A stretch of 64,000 nt of DNA, taken from the NCBI RefSeq assembly GCF_000261365.1, contig NZ_AJVC01000003.1:682001-746000 (forward strand). The letters run 5' to 3'. Below are positions 44,846-53,730 of this stretch, one piece after another (the stretch's first letter is position 1; every line of letters begins with the position of its first letter). This DNA comes from Herbaspirillum sp. GW103. GTDB lineage: Bacteria; Pseudomonadota; Gammaproteobacteria; Burkholderiales; Burkholderiaceae_D. The notes beneath the pieces were generated by a model. It did no database searches and was not told the origin of the DNA. It saw only the letters and a list, made by a program, of their open reading frames with translations. Made by a program: the position numbers and the translations under genes.

Positions 44846-45640
44846 ATGACGAGAAAAATTGTGTTCCTGTTGATTGGCCTGATGCTTGCCAGCTGGAGTT
44901 TGTATGCCAAGGCCGATGACATCCTGCTGGGCGCCGGTGACGTGATTCGCGTCAAGGTGTATGGCAGCGATGACTTGACTCTGGAAACCCGTATCAGTGA
45001 GGCGGGTGTGATCAGTTATCCGCTGGTGGGCGAGGTCAAGATCGGCGGGCTCTCTACTGCCCAGGCGGAGAGCAAGATCGCAGGTCTGCTCAAGAATGGC
45101 GGTTACCTGAACAATCCGCAGGTCAACATTCTGGTTACTGTTCCGCAAAGTCAGATGGTCTCGGTGCTGGGGCAGGTGACCAAGCCTGGACGCTATTCGC
45201 TGGACGGACGGCGCAATGTCGCCGATGTCATTGCCCTGGCGGGAGGCGTCACCCCCGATGGTGGTGACGCCGTCACCATCGTGCACAACGATGGCAAGGG
45301 TGGCGTGACCAAGCAACTGGTCGACATCTATGCCATCACGCACAACGGCGATACCACGACCCTGCCCGAAGTCGTCGCCAACGACGTTGTCTATGTTGAG
45401 CGCGCCCTGCGTTTTTACATTTACGGCGAAGTGCAGCGTCCCGGTGTCTACAAGCTGGAACGCGGTACGACCGTTCTGCAGGCATTGTCGGTGGGCGGTG
45501 GTCTGACGCAGCGTGGTACCGAGCGCGGCCTCACGGTCAAGCGCCGCGATGCGGATGGCAACCTGCAGGAAATCCCGGTCAAGAAAGATGATCTGCTGCA
45601 GGCCGATGACATCGTCTACGTCAAGGAAAGCTGGTTCTGA
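44846..45640 (+). CDS. epsE: Polysaccharide export protein (Wza-like, EpsE)
   Basis: A 264-residue periplasmic or outer-membrane export protein. A signal peptide (cut after YAKA) is followed by the poly-export domain (GAGDVIRVKVYGSDDLT, then VISYPLVGEVKIGGL) and two SLBB domains (QVTKPGRYSLDGRRNVAD, then GEVQRPGVYKLERG). There is no lipobox Cys, unlike E. coli Wza. The start is ATG 44846, eight bases after GGAG; an ATG two codons earlier is possible. Confidence 0.92.
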   Translation: MTRKIVFLLIGLMLASWSLYAKADDILLGAGDVIRVKVYGSDDLTLETRISEAGVISYPLVGEVKIGGLSTAQAESKIAGLLKNGGYLNNPQVNILVTVPQSQMVSVLGQVTKPGRYSLDGRRNVADVIALAGGVTPDGGDAVTIVHNDGKGGVTKQLVDIYAITHNGDTTTLPEVVANDVVYVERALRFYIYGEVQRPGVYKLERGTTVLQALSVGGGLTQRGTERGLTVKRRDADGNLQEIPVKKDDLLQADDIVYVKESWF

Positions 45641-45718
45641 CATTGTCGGCCGCGGTAACGGCGGCCCCGTGATTTTTATTTTAGCTAGCGTACAACGCCA
45701 ACCAGGAGGCGTGACCCC

Positions 45719-47116
45719 ATGAATCTATCTCAATTTATTCTGATCCTTCAGGCGCATCGCAAGATCATCTTGCTCATTCTCTCGATTACGGTGGCAGTGG
45801 CGCTCGTGGTCAGTCTGGTGTTGCCCAAGCAATACCGGGCAACGTCCTCCGTCGTGCTCAACTACAAGGCATCGGATCCGGTCACCGGCCTGGTCGTTTC
45901 ACCGCAGGCATTGCCCGGATTCATGCCGACGCAGGTAGCCATCATCAATAGCCCGTCGGTGGCTCTGGCCGTCGTCGACAGCCTCAAACTGGCTGACCAG
46001 CAAGAAGTCAAGGATGCCTACAATGCCGATAATCATGGCGACCTCGATATTCGCAACTGGCTCGCCGGAATTTTGCTGCACAAGCTCGATGCCGTTGCAT
46101 CCAAGGAAAGCAGTGTCATCGATATCACCTTCAAGGCCGAAGATCCGCAATTTGCCGCACTGGTTGCCAACGCCTTTGCAGCGGCTTACCAGAAGGTGAG
46201 CATGCAGCTCAAGCTCGATCCCACGCGCAAGGCATCTTCCTACTTCAATGATCAGGTAAAGGTCTTGCGCGACGCCTATGAGCAGGCACAGGTCAAGCTG
46301 TCGAAGTATCAGGAAGAGCATGGCATCACCAACATCGATAATCGTACCGATGTGGAGACCAATCGCCTCAACGATCTGTCGACGCAACTGGTGATGGCCC
46401 AAGCGGCGCTGTCTGAAGCCGAATCTCGTCGCCGTCAGGCCGCTGGTGGCGGAGCGGGCGAGTCGCCCGATGTCAATGCCAATGCGCTCATTCAGACGCT
46501 CAAGTCCAATCTGGCAGCCTCTGAAGCTCGCTTCGAACAAGCCGCCAAGCGTTTGGGCGTGAACCACCCGGATTATCAGGCAGCCAAGGCCGAGCGAGAT
46601 GGCTTGCGTGCGCAACTGGCCGCTGCGACCAGTTCCATTTCGGCGTCAGTGGGCAGCAATGCAACGATTCTGGCAAAACGCGAAGCAGAGATCCGTGCTG
46701 AATTTGAAGCGCAAAAGCGCAAAGTGCTGGAGATGAATCGTACGCGCGATGAACTCGCGGTGCTGAGCCGTGAGCTGGAGAGTGCCCAGCGCGCCTACGA
46801 GCTCACTAGCCAGCGTTTCGCCCAGACCAACCTGGAAGGACAGTCGAACCAGTCGGACATTTCACTGCTGTCGGCTGCCGTGCCGCCGCCATATCCCTCC
46901 AGCCCGCGCATCCTGGTCAATCTGGTTTTGGCGATCTTCGTCGGCACCATTCTGGGTGTGATGGCGGCACTGGGTCTGGAGCTGACCAATCGTCGCGTGC
47001 GTTCCGAACATGATCTGGTGGAGGAGCTGGGACTGCCGGTACTGGGTGCCATTTCCGGGCCTGCCACAGCAAGCAGTCGTCGACGCTTCGGTTTCGGACG
47101 CTCCAAGCCGGCCTGA
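45719..47116 (+). CDS. epsF: Chain-length determinant protein (Wzz type, EpsF)
   Basis: A 465-residue inner-membrane polysaccharide co-polymerase. Membrane helices lie near residues 17-37 and 395-418, with a long coiled-coil periplasmic part between. The C-terminal Pro-rich motif is PPYPSSPRILVNLVLA. The cytoplasmic tail is short, and the kinase is a separate gene (epsG) 49 bases downstream. AGGAGG precedes the ATG. It controls chain length together with EpsG. Confidence 0.92.
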   Translation: MNLSQFILILQAHRKIILLILSITVAVALVVSLVLPKQYRATSSVVLNYKASDPVTGLVVSPQALPGFMPTQVAIINSPSVALAVVDSLKLADQQEVKDAYNADNHGDLDIRNWLAGILLHKLDAVASKESSVIDITFKAEDPQFAALVANAFAAAYQKVSMQLKLDPTRKASSYFNDQVKVLRDAYEQAQVKLSKYQEEHGITNIDNRTDVETNRLNDLSTQLVMAQAALSEAESRRRQAAGGGAGESPDVNANALIQTLKSNLAASEARFEQAAKRLGVNHPDYQAAKAERDGLRAQLAAATSSISASVGSNATILAKREAEIRAEFEAQKRKVLEMNRTRDELAVLSRELESAQRAYELTSQRFAQTNLEGQSNQSDISLLSAAVPPPYPSSPRILVNLVLAIFVGTILGVMAALGLELTNRRVRSEHDLVEELGLPVLGAISGPATASSRRRFGFGRSKPA

Positions 47117-47165
47117 TGCCACTCAGCTTCTACCGTCAATAAAAATATGATTTCCCGGGAATAAC

Positions 47166-48044
47166 ATGACTACTGCAACGTTGACCTTCAATGAAGGTGC
47201 ATCCCTGCCGAACCGTTCCATCGGTGCGATTCTGGTGGATAGCGGCAAGCTCTCCCCCGAGAACGCCGAGCGCATTCTGCGCTTGCAGCGCGAGCGTGGT
47301 CTGCGCTTCGGAGATGCTGCAATCCAGTTGGGCTTGCTGAGCCAGTCCGATATTGACCAGGCACTGTCACGCCAATTCGACTATCCCTACCTGCTCAAGG
47401 GGGAAAGCAAGGTCAGTGAGAAGGTGGTCGCTGCCTACAATCCCTTCAGCAAGCAGGTTGAGGCACTGCGTGCGCTGCGCAGCCAGTTGATGGTGCGCTG
47501 GTTCGATGTCGATGCCAAGCACAAGGCATTGGCTATCGTCAGCCCGGAGAGCGGGGAAGGGCGCAGCTTCATCGCTTCCAACCTGGCGGTAGTGTTCTCG
47601 CAGCTCGGTGAGCGTACCCTGCTGATCGATGCCGATATGCGCAAGCCTTGCCAGCATGAGCTGTTCGGTCTGGATAATCGCAACGGATTGTCCGGCGTAA
47701 TTGCCGGTCGTTGCACCGTGGCCGATGCCTTGCAGCGTGTGCCGGACCTGCTCGACCTGACGGTCTTGCCCGCTGGCCCGACGCCGCCCAACCCACAAGA
47801 ACTGCTGGGGCGCCCCAATTTTACGCAGATGCTCACGGACTTCGCTCAGGATTTCGATGTCATCCTGATAGATACCCCGTCCGGCACCCAATACGCCGAC
47901 GGCAACATGATTTCGGCACGCGCTGGCGCCAGCCTGATGGTAGTGCGTACTCACGTCACCCATATTTCGGCAGTACGTACCCTGGCCGAACATATGACCA
48001 GTGCGCATGTCGCAGTTGTCGGCAGTGTCGTCAACGAGTTCTGA
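47166..48044 (+). CDS. epsG: EPS chain-length tyrosine-kinase-like ATPase with MshEN-like N-terminus (EpsG)
   Basis: A 292-residue cytoplasmic protein. Residues 18-41 and 47-70 are two 24-residue units of pattern xxGxxxxxxGxLxxxxxxxxLxxQ separated by five residues, the layout of the MshEN cyclic-di-GMP domain. From about residue 105 it is a BY-kinase/MinD-like ATPase: SPESGEGRSF (P-loop with Arg133 where Lys is usual), LLIDADMRKP (Walker A') and ILIDTPSG (Walker B). The C-terminus (VVGSVVNEF) lacks the Tyr cluster of most BY-kinases. It follows EpsF, its likely activator. Confidence 0.88.
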   Translation: MTTATLTFNEGASLPNRSIGAILVDSGKLSPENAERILRLQRERGLRFGDAAIQLGLLSQSDIDQALSRQFDYPYLLKGESKVSEKVVAAYNPFSKQVEALRALRSQLMVRWFDVDAKHKALAIVSPESGEGRSFIASNLAVVFSQLGERTLLIDADMRKPCQHELFGLDNRNGLSGVIAGRCTVADALQRVPDLLDLTVLPAGPTPPNPQELLGRPNFTQMLTDFAQDFDVILIDTPSGTQYADGNMISARAGASLMVVRTHVTHISAVRTLAEHMTSAHVAVVGSVVNEF

Positions 48045-48072
48045 GCCTTCGTGAACCGCCAGAAAGAGTCCG

Positions 48073-49716
48073 ATGACCGCCGATACCTTCCGTCCGATGC
48101 CTGAGCAACGTTTCTCCGGCATACCCTGGATCGTCATGGCGGCGGGCCTGGCGGCGATGTACATCCCCAGTTTCATCGACCTTTTTCATGGTGCGTGGGG
48201 GACCGAACGTAACGCGCACGGTCCTATTGTCCTGGCCGTGGCCTGCTGCTACATGTTCGTGCGCGTCAGGCAATTGCTGGAGGAGGGGCTCATCGAGCGC
48301 CGACCGGCGCCGGTGCCCGGGATTTTCTTCTTGGCGCTGGGCCTGCTGTGCTTTGTGCTGGGTCGCTCTCAGACCGTGCTGTTCATGGAGGCCGGTTCGC
48401 TCATTCCGATCCTGATGGGGATCGTGCTGCTGCAGTTCGGGGTCCGTACCTGCCGTCGTCTGTGGTTTGCATTCTTCTTCATGCTCTTCATGGTGCCTCT
48501 GCCGGCATCGGTCGTGGACCTGCTCACGCAGCCACTCAAGATTGGCGTGTCCTACGTGTCGGAGCATGTGTTGCGCCTGCTGGGATACCCGGTCGCCCGC
48601 AGTGGCGTCATTCTCTACATCGGGCCGTATCAGCTGCTGGTTGCCGATGCTTGTGCTGGGCTGAATTCACTATTCACCCTGGAGGCGCTGGGCCTGCTTT
48701 ACATGAATCTGGTGCGCCATCAATCACTGCTGCGCAATGTGCTGCTGGCAGTGCTGATCGTTCCCATTTCCTTTACCGCCAACACGGTGCGAGTGATGGT
48801 GCTCGCGCTCATTACCTTCTACATGGGCGATGCCGCCGGACAGGGATTCCTCCACGGTTTTGCCGGCATGCTGCTGTTTCTGGTAGCGCTGGGCCTGATC
48901 ATCGCGCTGGATGGATTGCTCCGCTGGATCGCGGTACGTTATGCCAACTTCCGAGGGCATGCAGTCCCGGTTGCGGTACAGCGAGCCCGCTCGGCCACGC
49001 ACAACAGCGGCCGCGAAAAATTCACCATGAATATCCGGCTGTCCATTCCGGTAGCAATTGTCATGGCTTTGTCTGTGGTGGTGGCAGGGATGCTGGTTCC
49101 GCATATGACGCCGGCAGTGAAGACTGCCAAGTTCTCGTCGATCGTGCCTACGCAGTTCGGCCAGTGGCGCGAGGTGCCGTCCCCGTTCTTGCAGGTCAAT
49201 GTCGGGTTGGACGATGGAACTGGACGCAATGCGGATCAGCCCTACGATGATGTGCTTGGTCGGACCTACGTCAACCGGCAAGGCGAAATGGTCATGCTGG
49301 CACTGGCCTATGCCGCCGAGCAGAGTCAGGACGTCAAAATCCACCTGCCGGAGGTGTGCTACGTGGCCCAGGGTTTCACCCTGACAGATGGGCGTCCGAT
49401 GACCATGCAGACACGCGCTGACGGGCCGCAGATCGTCGGTTCACGTTTTGTTGCCAGCAACAAGGGGCGGCAAGAGGCGGTCAGTTACTGGGTGCGCATT
49501 GGTGATGGTTTTCCCAGCGGTGGACTGGCCGCACGGTGGAAGATATTCAAGGACGGCATGAGTGGACGCGTATCGGATGGCATTCTGGTCCGTGCATCAA
49601 GCCTCTTGCAGGATCCGGACGACCAGGCGCATGCCTTTGCGTTGCAAGAACAATTCTTGAAGGATCTGGACCGCGTCATGCACGACACGCATCCGGGATT
49701 ACTGACTCCCACGTAA
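48073..49716 (+). CDS. xrtB: Exosortase fused to EpsI domain (XrtB-EpsI)
   Basis: A 547-residue polytopic membrane protein. Residues about 1-290 are an exosortase with about eight membrane segments and the complete catalytic triad: Cys194 in ADACAGLNSL, Arg240 in TANTVRV and His261 in FLHGFAG. Exosortases cut PEP-CTERM proteins, here probably including the one at 38891. Residues about 319-547 are an EpsI (DUF3485) domain with its own membrane anchor (IRLSIPVAIVMALSVVVAG) and the motif HLPEVCYVAQGF (Cys429). In most clusters these are two genes. Internal ATG 49027 could allow separate EpsI translation, but lacks a ribosome site. Confidence 0.93.
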   Translation: MTADTFRPMPEQRFSGIPWIVMAAGLAAMYIPSFIDLFHGAWGTERNAHGPIVLAVACCYMFVRVRQLLEEGLIERRPAPVPGIFFLALGLLCFVLGRSQTVLFMEAGSLIPILMGIVLLQFGVRTCRRLWFAFFFMLFMVPLPASVVDLLTQPLKIGVSYVSEHVLRLLGYPVARSGVILYIGPYQLLVADACAGLNSLFTLEALGLLYMNLVRHQSLLRNVLLAVLIVPISFTANTVRVMVLALITFYMGDAAGQGFLHGFAGMLLFLVALGLIIALDGLLRWIAVRYANFRGHAVPVAVQRARSATHNSGREKFTMNIRLSIPVAIVMALSVVVAGMLVPHMTPAVKTAKFSSIVPTQFGQWREVPSPFLQVNVGLDDGTGRNADQPYDDVLGRTYVNRQGEMVMLALAYAAEQSQDVKIHLPEVCYVAQGFTLTDGRPMTMQTRADGPQIVGSRFVASNKGRQEAVSYWVRIGDGFPSGGLAARWKIFKDGMSGRVSDGILVRASSLLQDPDDQAHAFALQEQFLKDLDRVMHDTHPGLLTPT

Positions 49717-49887
49717 GCCCAAGCCAGCGTATATCGATGATTCGCGGTGGTGCGGGATGGGCTTGTATCGAATGGACAGGGGCGAAACACCGTCTGTCTT
49801 GATCGCCCAAGCTACGCCGTGCTCACCGAGCAGGGATATTGCGGCTGTTTGAAAGGTGAAAATTGCGGTCATACTGACCGAGGAAAA

Positions 49888-51327
49888 ATGATGAGAAGAA
49901 TCAACCTGCAATCTTCACAGATCGTGCTTTTGCTCGTCGCCTGCGCAATCGCGGTGGTATTCGGTTTGGTGCTCCCGGTACTGGCAGCTGCGCTCGATGG
50001 CAGCTTTGCCAAGTTGGCGGCGTTGCCGGTATTGCTGCTGCTGGGAGGACTGTTCCTGTTCAACAAACGCTTGTTGCTGCTGTGCGTACTGTTGTTGCGC
50101 GCCTCTGGTGATATTGTTCTCGAGTCCACACGGGTAGGATCTGGCGGTGGATTTTCCCTGGGCCTGGGCGGTGCGATCAACGCCTTGATCATACTGATCG
50201 CCTTTCTCTTCGTGGTTGAAAAGCCCAAACTTCTTCCTCGCAAGGCGTGGATGCCTTGGCTGATATTGCTGGGCATCGCAACAATTGGAATGGTGGTCTC
50301 ACCTGACAGAGGCGCGGCACTGAAGATCGTCCTGGGCCTGTGCTCGTATTTCGCAGTCTTTGTGTGTGCTTTCTATGTGGTACGCACACCAGAGCAATTC
50401 CGCTCCATGATTCTGCTGGTGGTTGCATCGTCACTCATTCCTGCCACCTACGGAATCATAAGCACAGTCTTGAATGCGCGCGGTGGCCTCAGCGGTTTCC
50501 GACTGCAAAGTACATTTGGTCATCCAAACATCTTCGCGTTCTATCTGACGCTGGTCATCGCGCTTGGACTCTATATCATCAAGAGTGCTCAATTTAAGTT
50601 GGACCAATTCCAGCGCTTTACGCTGGCGGGTTATCTTGGCGTTTTATTTGTATTGCTCCTGCTGACCCAGACGCGTAGTGCTTGGGTGGCCTGTTTCCTG
50701 ATCTTCCTGCTGTATGGGATCAAGTATGAACGGCGCTATCTGGTCTACATGCTGGTACTGGCGACGCTCGCGATGTTGGTCCCCAGCGTGCAGGAGCGTA
50801 TCCTGCAGCTCGACAGCGGTAATACCGTAACCACTTATGCCAAGCTCAATTCCTTTGCATGGCGGACCTATCTCTGGAGTTCCGGGCTGAACTGGATGAG
50901 CCCCTCACGCTATCTGTTCGGCTACGGTGTTGAAGCATTTCCTTTCTATTCGCCGTTATTCTTCCCGCTGGCTGGCGGGGTCAATTGGGGCGCACACAGC
51001 GTGTTCGTTCAGTGGTTCTTTGATACCGGGGTGGTAGGCATGGTGGCCTACCTTGCCATCTTCTACCAGGTGTTGCGGGTATTGATCCGCTATCAGAAAC
51101 ATGACTCTCTGGGCGGCGTCATTCTCATCTGTACCCTGATCGAATATCTCGTCGTTTCAGCCTCTGACAACATGCTGTCCTATCTGGCCTTCAACTGGTA
51201 TTTCTGGCTGGTGATGGGGATGGGCTGGTCGCTCTATCTCAATAGTGAAGAGGGTCGACAGGAATCTATCGTGAAAAAGAATCAGCGTCGGGAATCGTCG
51301 TCACTTTCCCGCTCGACGTCAGCCTGA
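49888..51327 (+). CDS. O-antigen ligase/polymerase-family membrane protein (Wzy type)
   Basis: A 479-residue protein with about 11-12 membrane segments and the Wzy_C-type region (LFVLLLLTQTRSAWVACFLI, followed by a large loop with WRTYLWSSGLNWM). It probably polymerises the EPS repeat units in the periplasm. GAGGAA precedes the ATG at 49888; the frame begins earlier (49747), but that part (171 bases after xrtB) shows no protein character. Confidence 0.85.
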   Translation: MMRRINLQSSQIVLLLVACAIAVVFGLVLPVLAAALDGSFAKLAALPVLLLLGGLFLFNKRLLLLCVLLLRASGDIVLESTRVGSGGGFSLGLGGAINALIILIAFLFVVEKPKLLPRKAWMPWLILLGIATIGMVVSPDRGAALKIVLGLCSYFAVFVCAFYVVRTPEQFRSMILLVVASSLIPATYGIISTVLNARGGLSGFRLQSTFGHPNIFAFYLTLVIALGLYIIKSAQFKLDQFQRFTLAGYLGVLFVLLLLTQTRSAWVACFLIFLLYGIKYERRYLVYMLVLATLAMLVPSVQERILQLDSGNTVTTYAKLNSFAWRTYLWSSGLNWMSPSRYLFGYGVEAFPFYSPLFFPLAGGVNWGAHSVFVQWFFDTGVVGMVAYLAIFYQVLRVLIRYQKHDSLGGVILICTLIEYLVVSASDNMLSYLAFNWYFWLVMGMGWSLYLNSEEGRQESIVKKNQRRESSSLSRSTSA

Positions 51328-51405
51328 AACGGCCGTATCGAGGATAGCTCCATCGTCTTCTTCCCGCAGACAAGGCGGGAAGGATATTGCTCACCCAACG
51401 CAGCC

Positions 51406-52647
51406 ATGACAAAAAAAATCGCCTACTTCATCAATCAGTATCCGAAAGTCAGTCATAGCTTCATCCGCCGCGAAATCGCGGCGGTCGAAGCGCAAGGCTT
51501 TGACATTGATCGCATCGCGCTGCGCGGATGGGATGCCGAGATTGTCGATGACGACGACCGCAGCGAACGCGACCGCACCCGCTACATCCTCAAGAAGGGC
51601 GTTGGCGGCTTGCTGGCACCCCTGATCCGCCAGATGGTGATCAATCCCAAGGGCTTTCTCTCCGCCTTGGGGTTGGCCTTCAAGATGGCTCGGCGCGGTG
51701 AACGCGGCCTGATCTATCACCTGGTCTACCTCATGGAGGCCGCACAGGTGGTGGAATGGACACGTGCATTTGGCGCTACCCATATTCACGCGCACTTCGG
51801 AACCAATTCCACCGAGATCGTCATGCTGGCCCACTGCCTGGGGGGGGCTCCCTACAGTTTTACGGTGCACGGTCCCGAGGAGTTTGACAAGCCGTTGGCC
51901 TTGGGGCTGGATGAAAAGATCCGCCGTTCCGCATTTACGGTTGCCATTACCTCCTTCTGTCAAAGCCAGTTGTATCGCTGGGTGGAACAGAGCGCCTGGT
52001 CCAAGGTGGCGATCGTGCATTGCGGCCTGGATCGCGGCTTCTATGCGGATGCGCCGCTGCAGCCACAGTCGGCAGCGCGTCTGGTCTGCGTGGGCCGCCT
52101 CTGCGAGCAGAAAGGACAGCTGCTGCTGGTAGAGGCAGCAGCCGAGTTGTCACGCAAGGGTATCGAATTTGAACTGGTGCTGGCCGGCGACGGTGAGATG
52201 CGCGCGCAGATCGAAGAGCGTATTGCGCATTACGGTTTGCAGGGCAAGATCCGCATCACAGGTTGGATCAGCAGTCGCCAGGTCCGGGAGGAATTGCTGG
52301 CGGCACGTGCCATGGTCTTGCCCAGCTTTGCAGAAGGTCTGCCGGTGGTTGTGATGGAGGCCATGGCGCTGCGCCGTCCGGTATTGACCACCTTCATCGC
52401 CGGCATCCCTGAACTGGTTCTGGATGGGCAGAATGGCTGGCTCTTTCCCGCCGGCGACATCGGGCGTCTGGTGGAGTCAATGCAAGCCTGCCTGAGCGCC
52501 ACGCCTGAACAACTGCAGCGTATGGGAGAGAACGCACATGTGCGAGCGGTAGCAAGACACTCCATTGATACCGAGGCGACCAAGCTGGCTCAACTATTCT
52601 CAGTTCCGACGAGCGCGCATTGCCCCGCATCGGAGACCGCAGTATGA
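51406..52647 (+). CDS. Glycosyltransferase family 4 (colanic-acid WcaL type)
   Basis: A 413-residue cytoplasmic GT-B enzyme. It begins KKIAYFINQYPKVSHSFIRR, as WcaL-like enzymes do, and its donor-binding half has VGRLCEQKGQLLLVEA and the EGLPVVVMEAMALRRPVL motif (E-x7-E). The sugar is unknown. The stop overlaps the next start (ATGA), so it is coupled to an acyltransferase. Confidence 0.9.
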   Translation: MTKKIAYFINQYPKVSHSFIRREIAAVEAQGFDIDRIALRGWDAEIVDDDDRSERDRTRYILKKGVGGLLAPLIRQMVINPKGFLSALGLAFKMARRGERGLIYHLVYLMEAAQVVEWTRAFGATHIHAHFGTNSTEIVMLAHCLGGAPYSFTVHGPEEFDKPLALGLDEKIRRSAFTVAITSFCQSQLYRWVEQSAWSKVAIVHCGLDRGFYADAPLQPQSAARLVCVGRLCEQKGQLLLVEAAAELSRKGIEFELVLAGDGEMRAQIEERIAHYGLQGKIRITGWISSRQVREELLAARAMVLPSFAEGLPVVVMEAMALRRPVLTTFIAGIPELVLDGQNGWLFPAGDIGRLVESMQACLSATPEQLQRMGENAHVRAVARHSIDTEATKLAQLFSVPTSAHCPASETAV

Positions 52648-53702
52648 GCATGGTGCATACCAAGCACCAGGACATCGCCTCCCTGGATGGCTGGCGGGCA
52701 GTCGCGATCCTGATCGTAGCAGCCAGCCACGCGGGGATGGGCAAGCTCGTGCCGGGTGGCCTGGGCGTGACCATCTTTTTCTTCCTGAGCGGCTATCTCA
52801 TCACCACCTTGCTGCTGCGCGAATATGCCAGTACCTCCACCATCAACATCAGGCACTTCTATCTGCGTCGCCTGCTGCGCTTGACGCCGCCGTTGTTGCT
52901 TGTGTTGGTTGCCACCTATGGGTTGACCCATCTCGGCATCTTCAAAGGCTATGCCACTTGGACAGGTTTCCTCGCGCAGCTATTTTATTTTGCCAATTAC
53001 TATGGACTGTTCTTCGACGCCGCCCACACGGTGCCGCAGGGGACTGGTGTATTTTGGTCGCTGGCGGTAGAGGAGCATTTCTACTTCTTCTTCCCGGCCT
53101 TGCTGCTGCTGTCACTGCGCAAGGCGCAGCGGCAGCGCTTGCCGTTGTACCTGGGCCTGGCATGCCTGGTGTTTCTGGCATGGCGCTGTTATCTGGTGCT
53201 GAGCGTCGGCGTGGGCACAGAGCGTACTTACTATGCCACTGATACACGCATCGATTCCATGCTCTATGGATGTATTCTGGCGACCTTGCCGCAGACGTCG
53301 CAATGGCATCGGAAGCTGCAAAGCCCAAGCTTGCGTATTATCGCGATCTTGGCAGGCGGGCTGCTGTTGTTGAGTACCCTGGTCGTGCGCGGCGAGATAT
53401 TCCGCGAGACCGTGCGTTATTCGCTGCAAGGCGTCGCACTCATGCCGCTGTTCTATTACTCCGTGACCAATCCGGAACTCTGGCCATTTCGTTGGCTCAA
53501 TGTAGCCTGGATCAGGCGCATCGGCATTTATTCCTATTCCATTTATCTCGCCCACTACGTGATGCTGAACAATGTGGATGGGCTAACCCCGTATGCGCCG
53601 CTCAATATCCTGATGGCACTGGTCGTTTCCTGGTGCTTTGCCGTGTTGGTGGATCGACTCATTGATACGCCGTTGCGGGTGGTCAGGGCGCGACTCCGCT
53701 AG
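52644..53702 (+). CDS. Membrane O-acyltransferase (acyltransferase 3 family)
   Basis: A 352-residue integral membrane protein with about ten hydrophobic segments. The family start IASLDGWRAVAILIVAASH includes the catalytic His, and GLGVTIFFFLSGYLITTLLL follows. EEHFYFFFPAL is also typical. It probably acetylates a sugar of the EPS repeat. There is no SGNH domain. The ATG overlaps the GT4 stop. Confidence 0.9.
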   Translation: MSMVHTKHQDIASLDGWRAVAILIVAASHAGMGKLVPGGLGVTIFFFLSGYLITTLLLREYASTSTINIRHFYLRRLLRLTPPLLLVLVATYGLTHLGIFKGYATWTGFLAQLFYFANYYGLFFDAAHTVPQGTGVFWSLAVEEHFYFFFPALLLLSLRKAQRQRLPLYLGLACLVFLAWRCYLVLSVGVGTERTYYATDTRIDSMLYGCILATLPQTSQWHRKLQSPSLRIIAILAGGLLLLSTLVVRGEIFRETVRYSLQGVALMPLFYYSVTNPELWPFRWLNVAWIRRIGIYSYSIYLAHYVMLNNVDGLTPYAPLNILMALVVSWCFAVLVDRLIDTPLRVVRARLR

Positions 53703-53730
53703 TAAGGCGCTTGCTCGAGAAATTCTGAAA

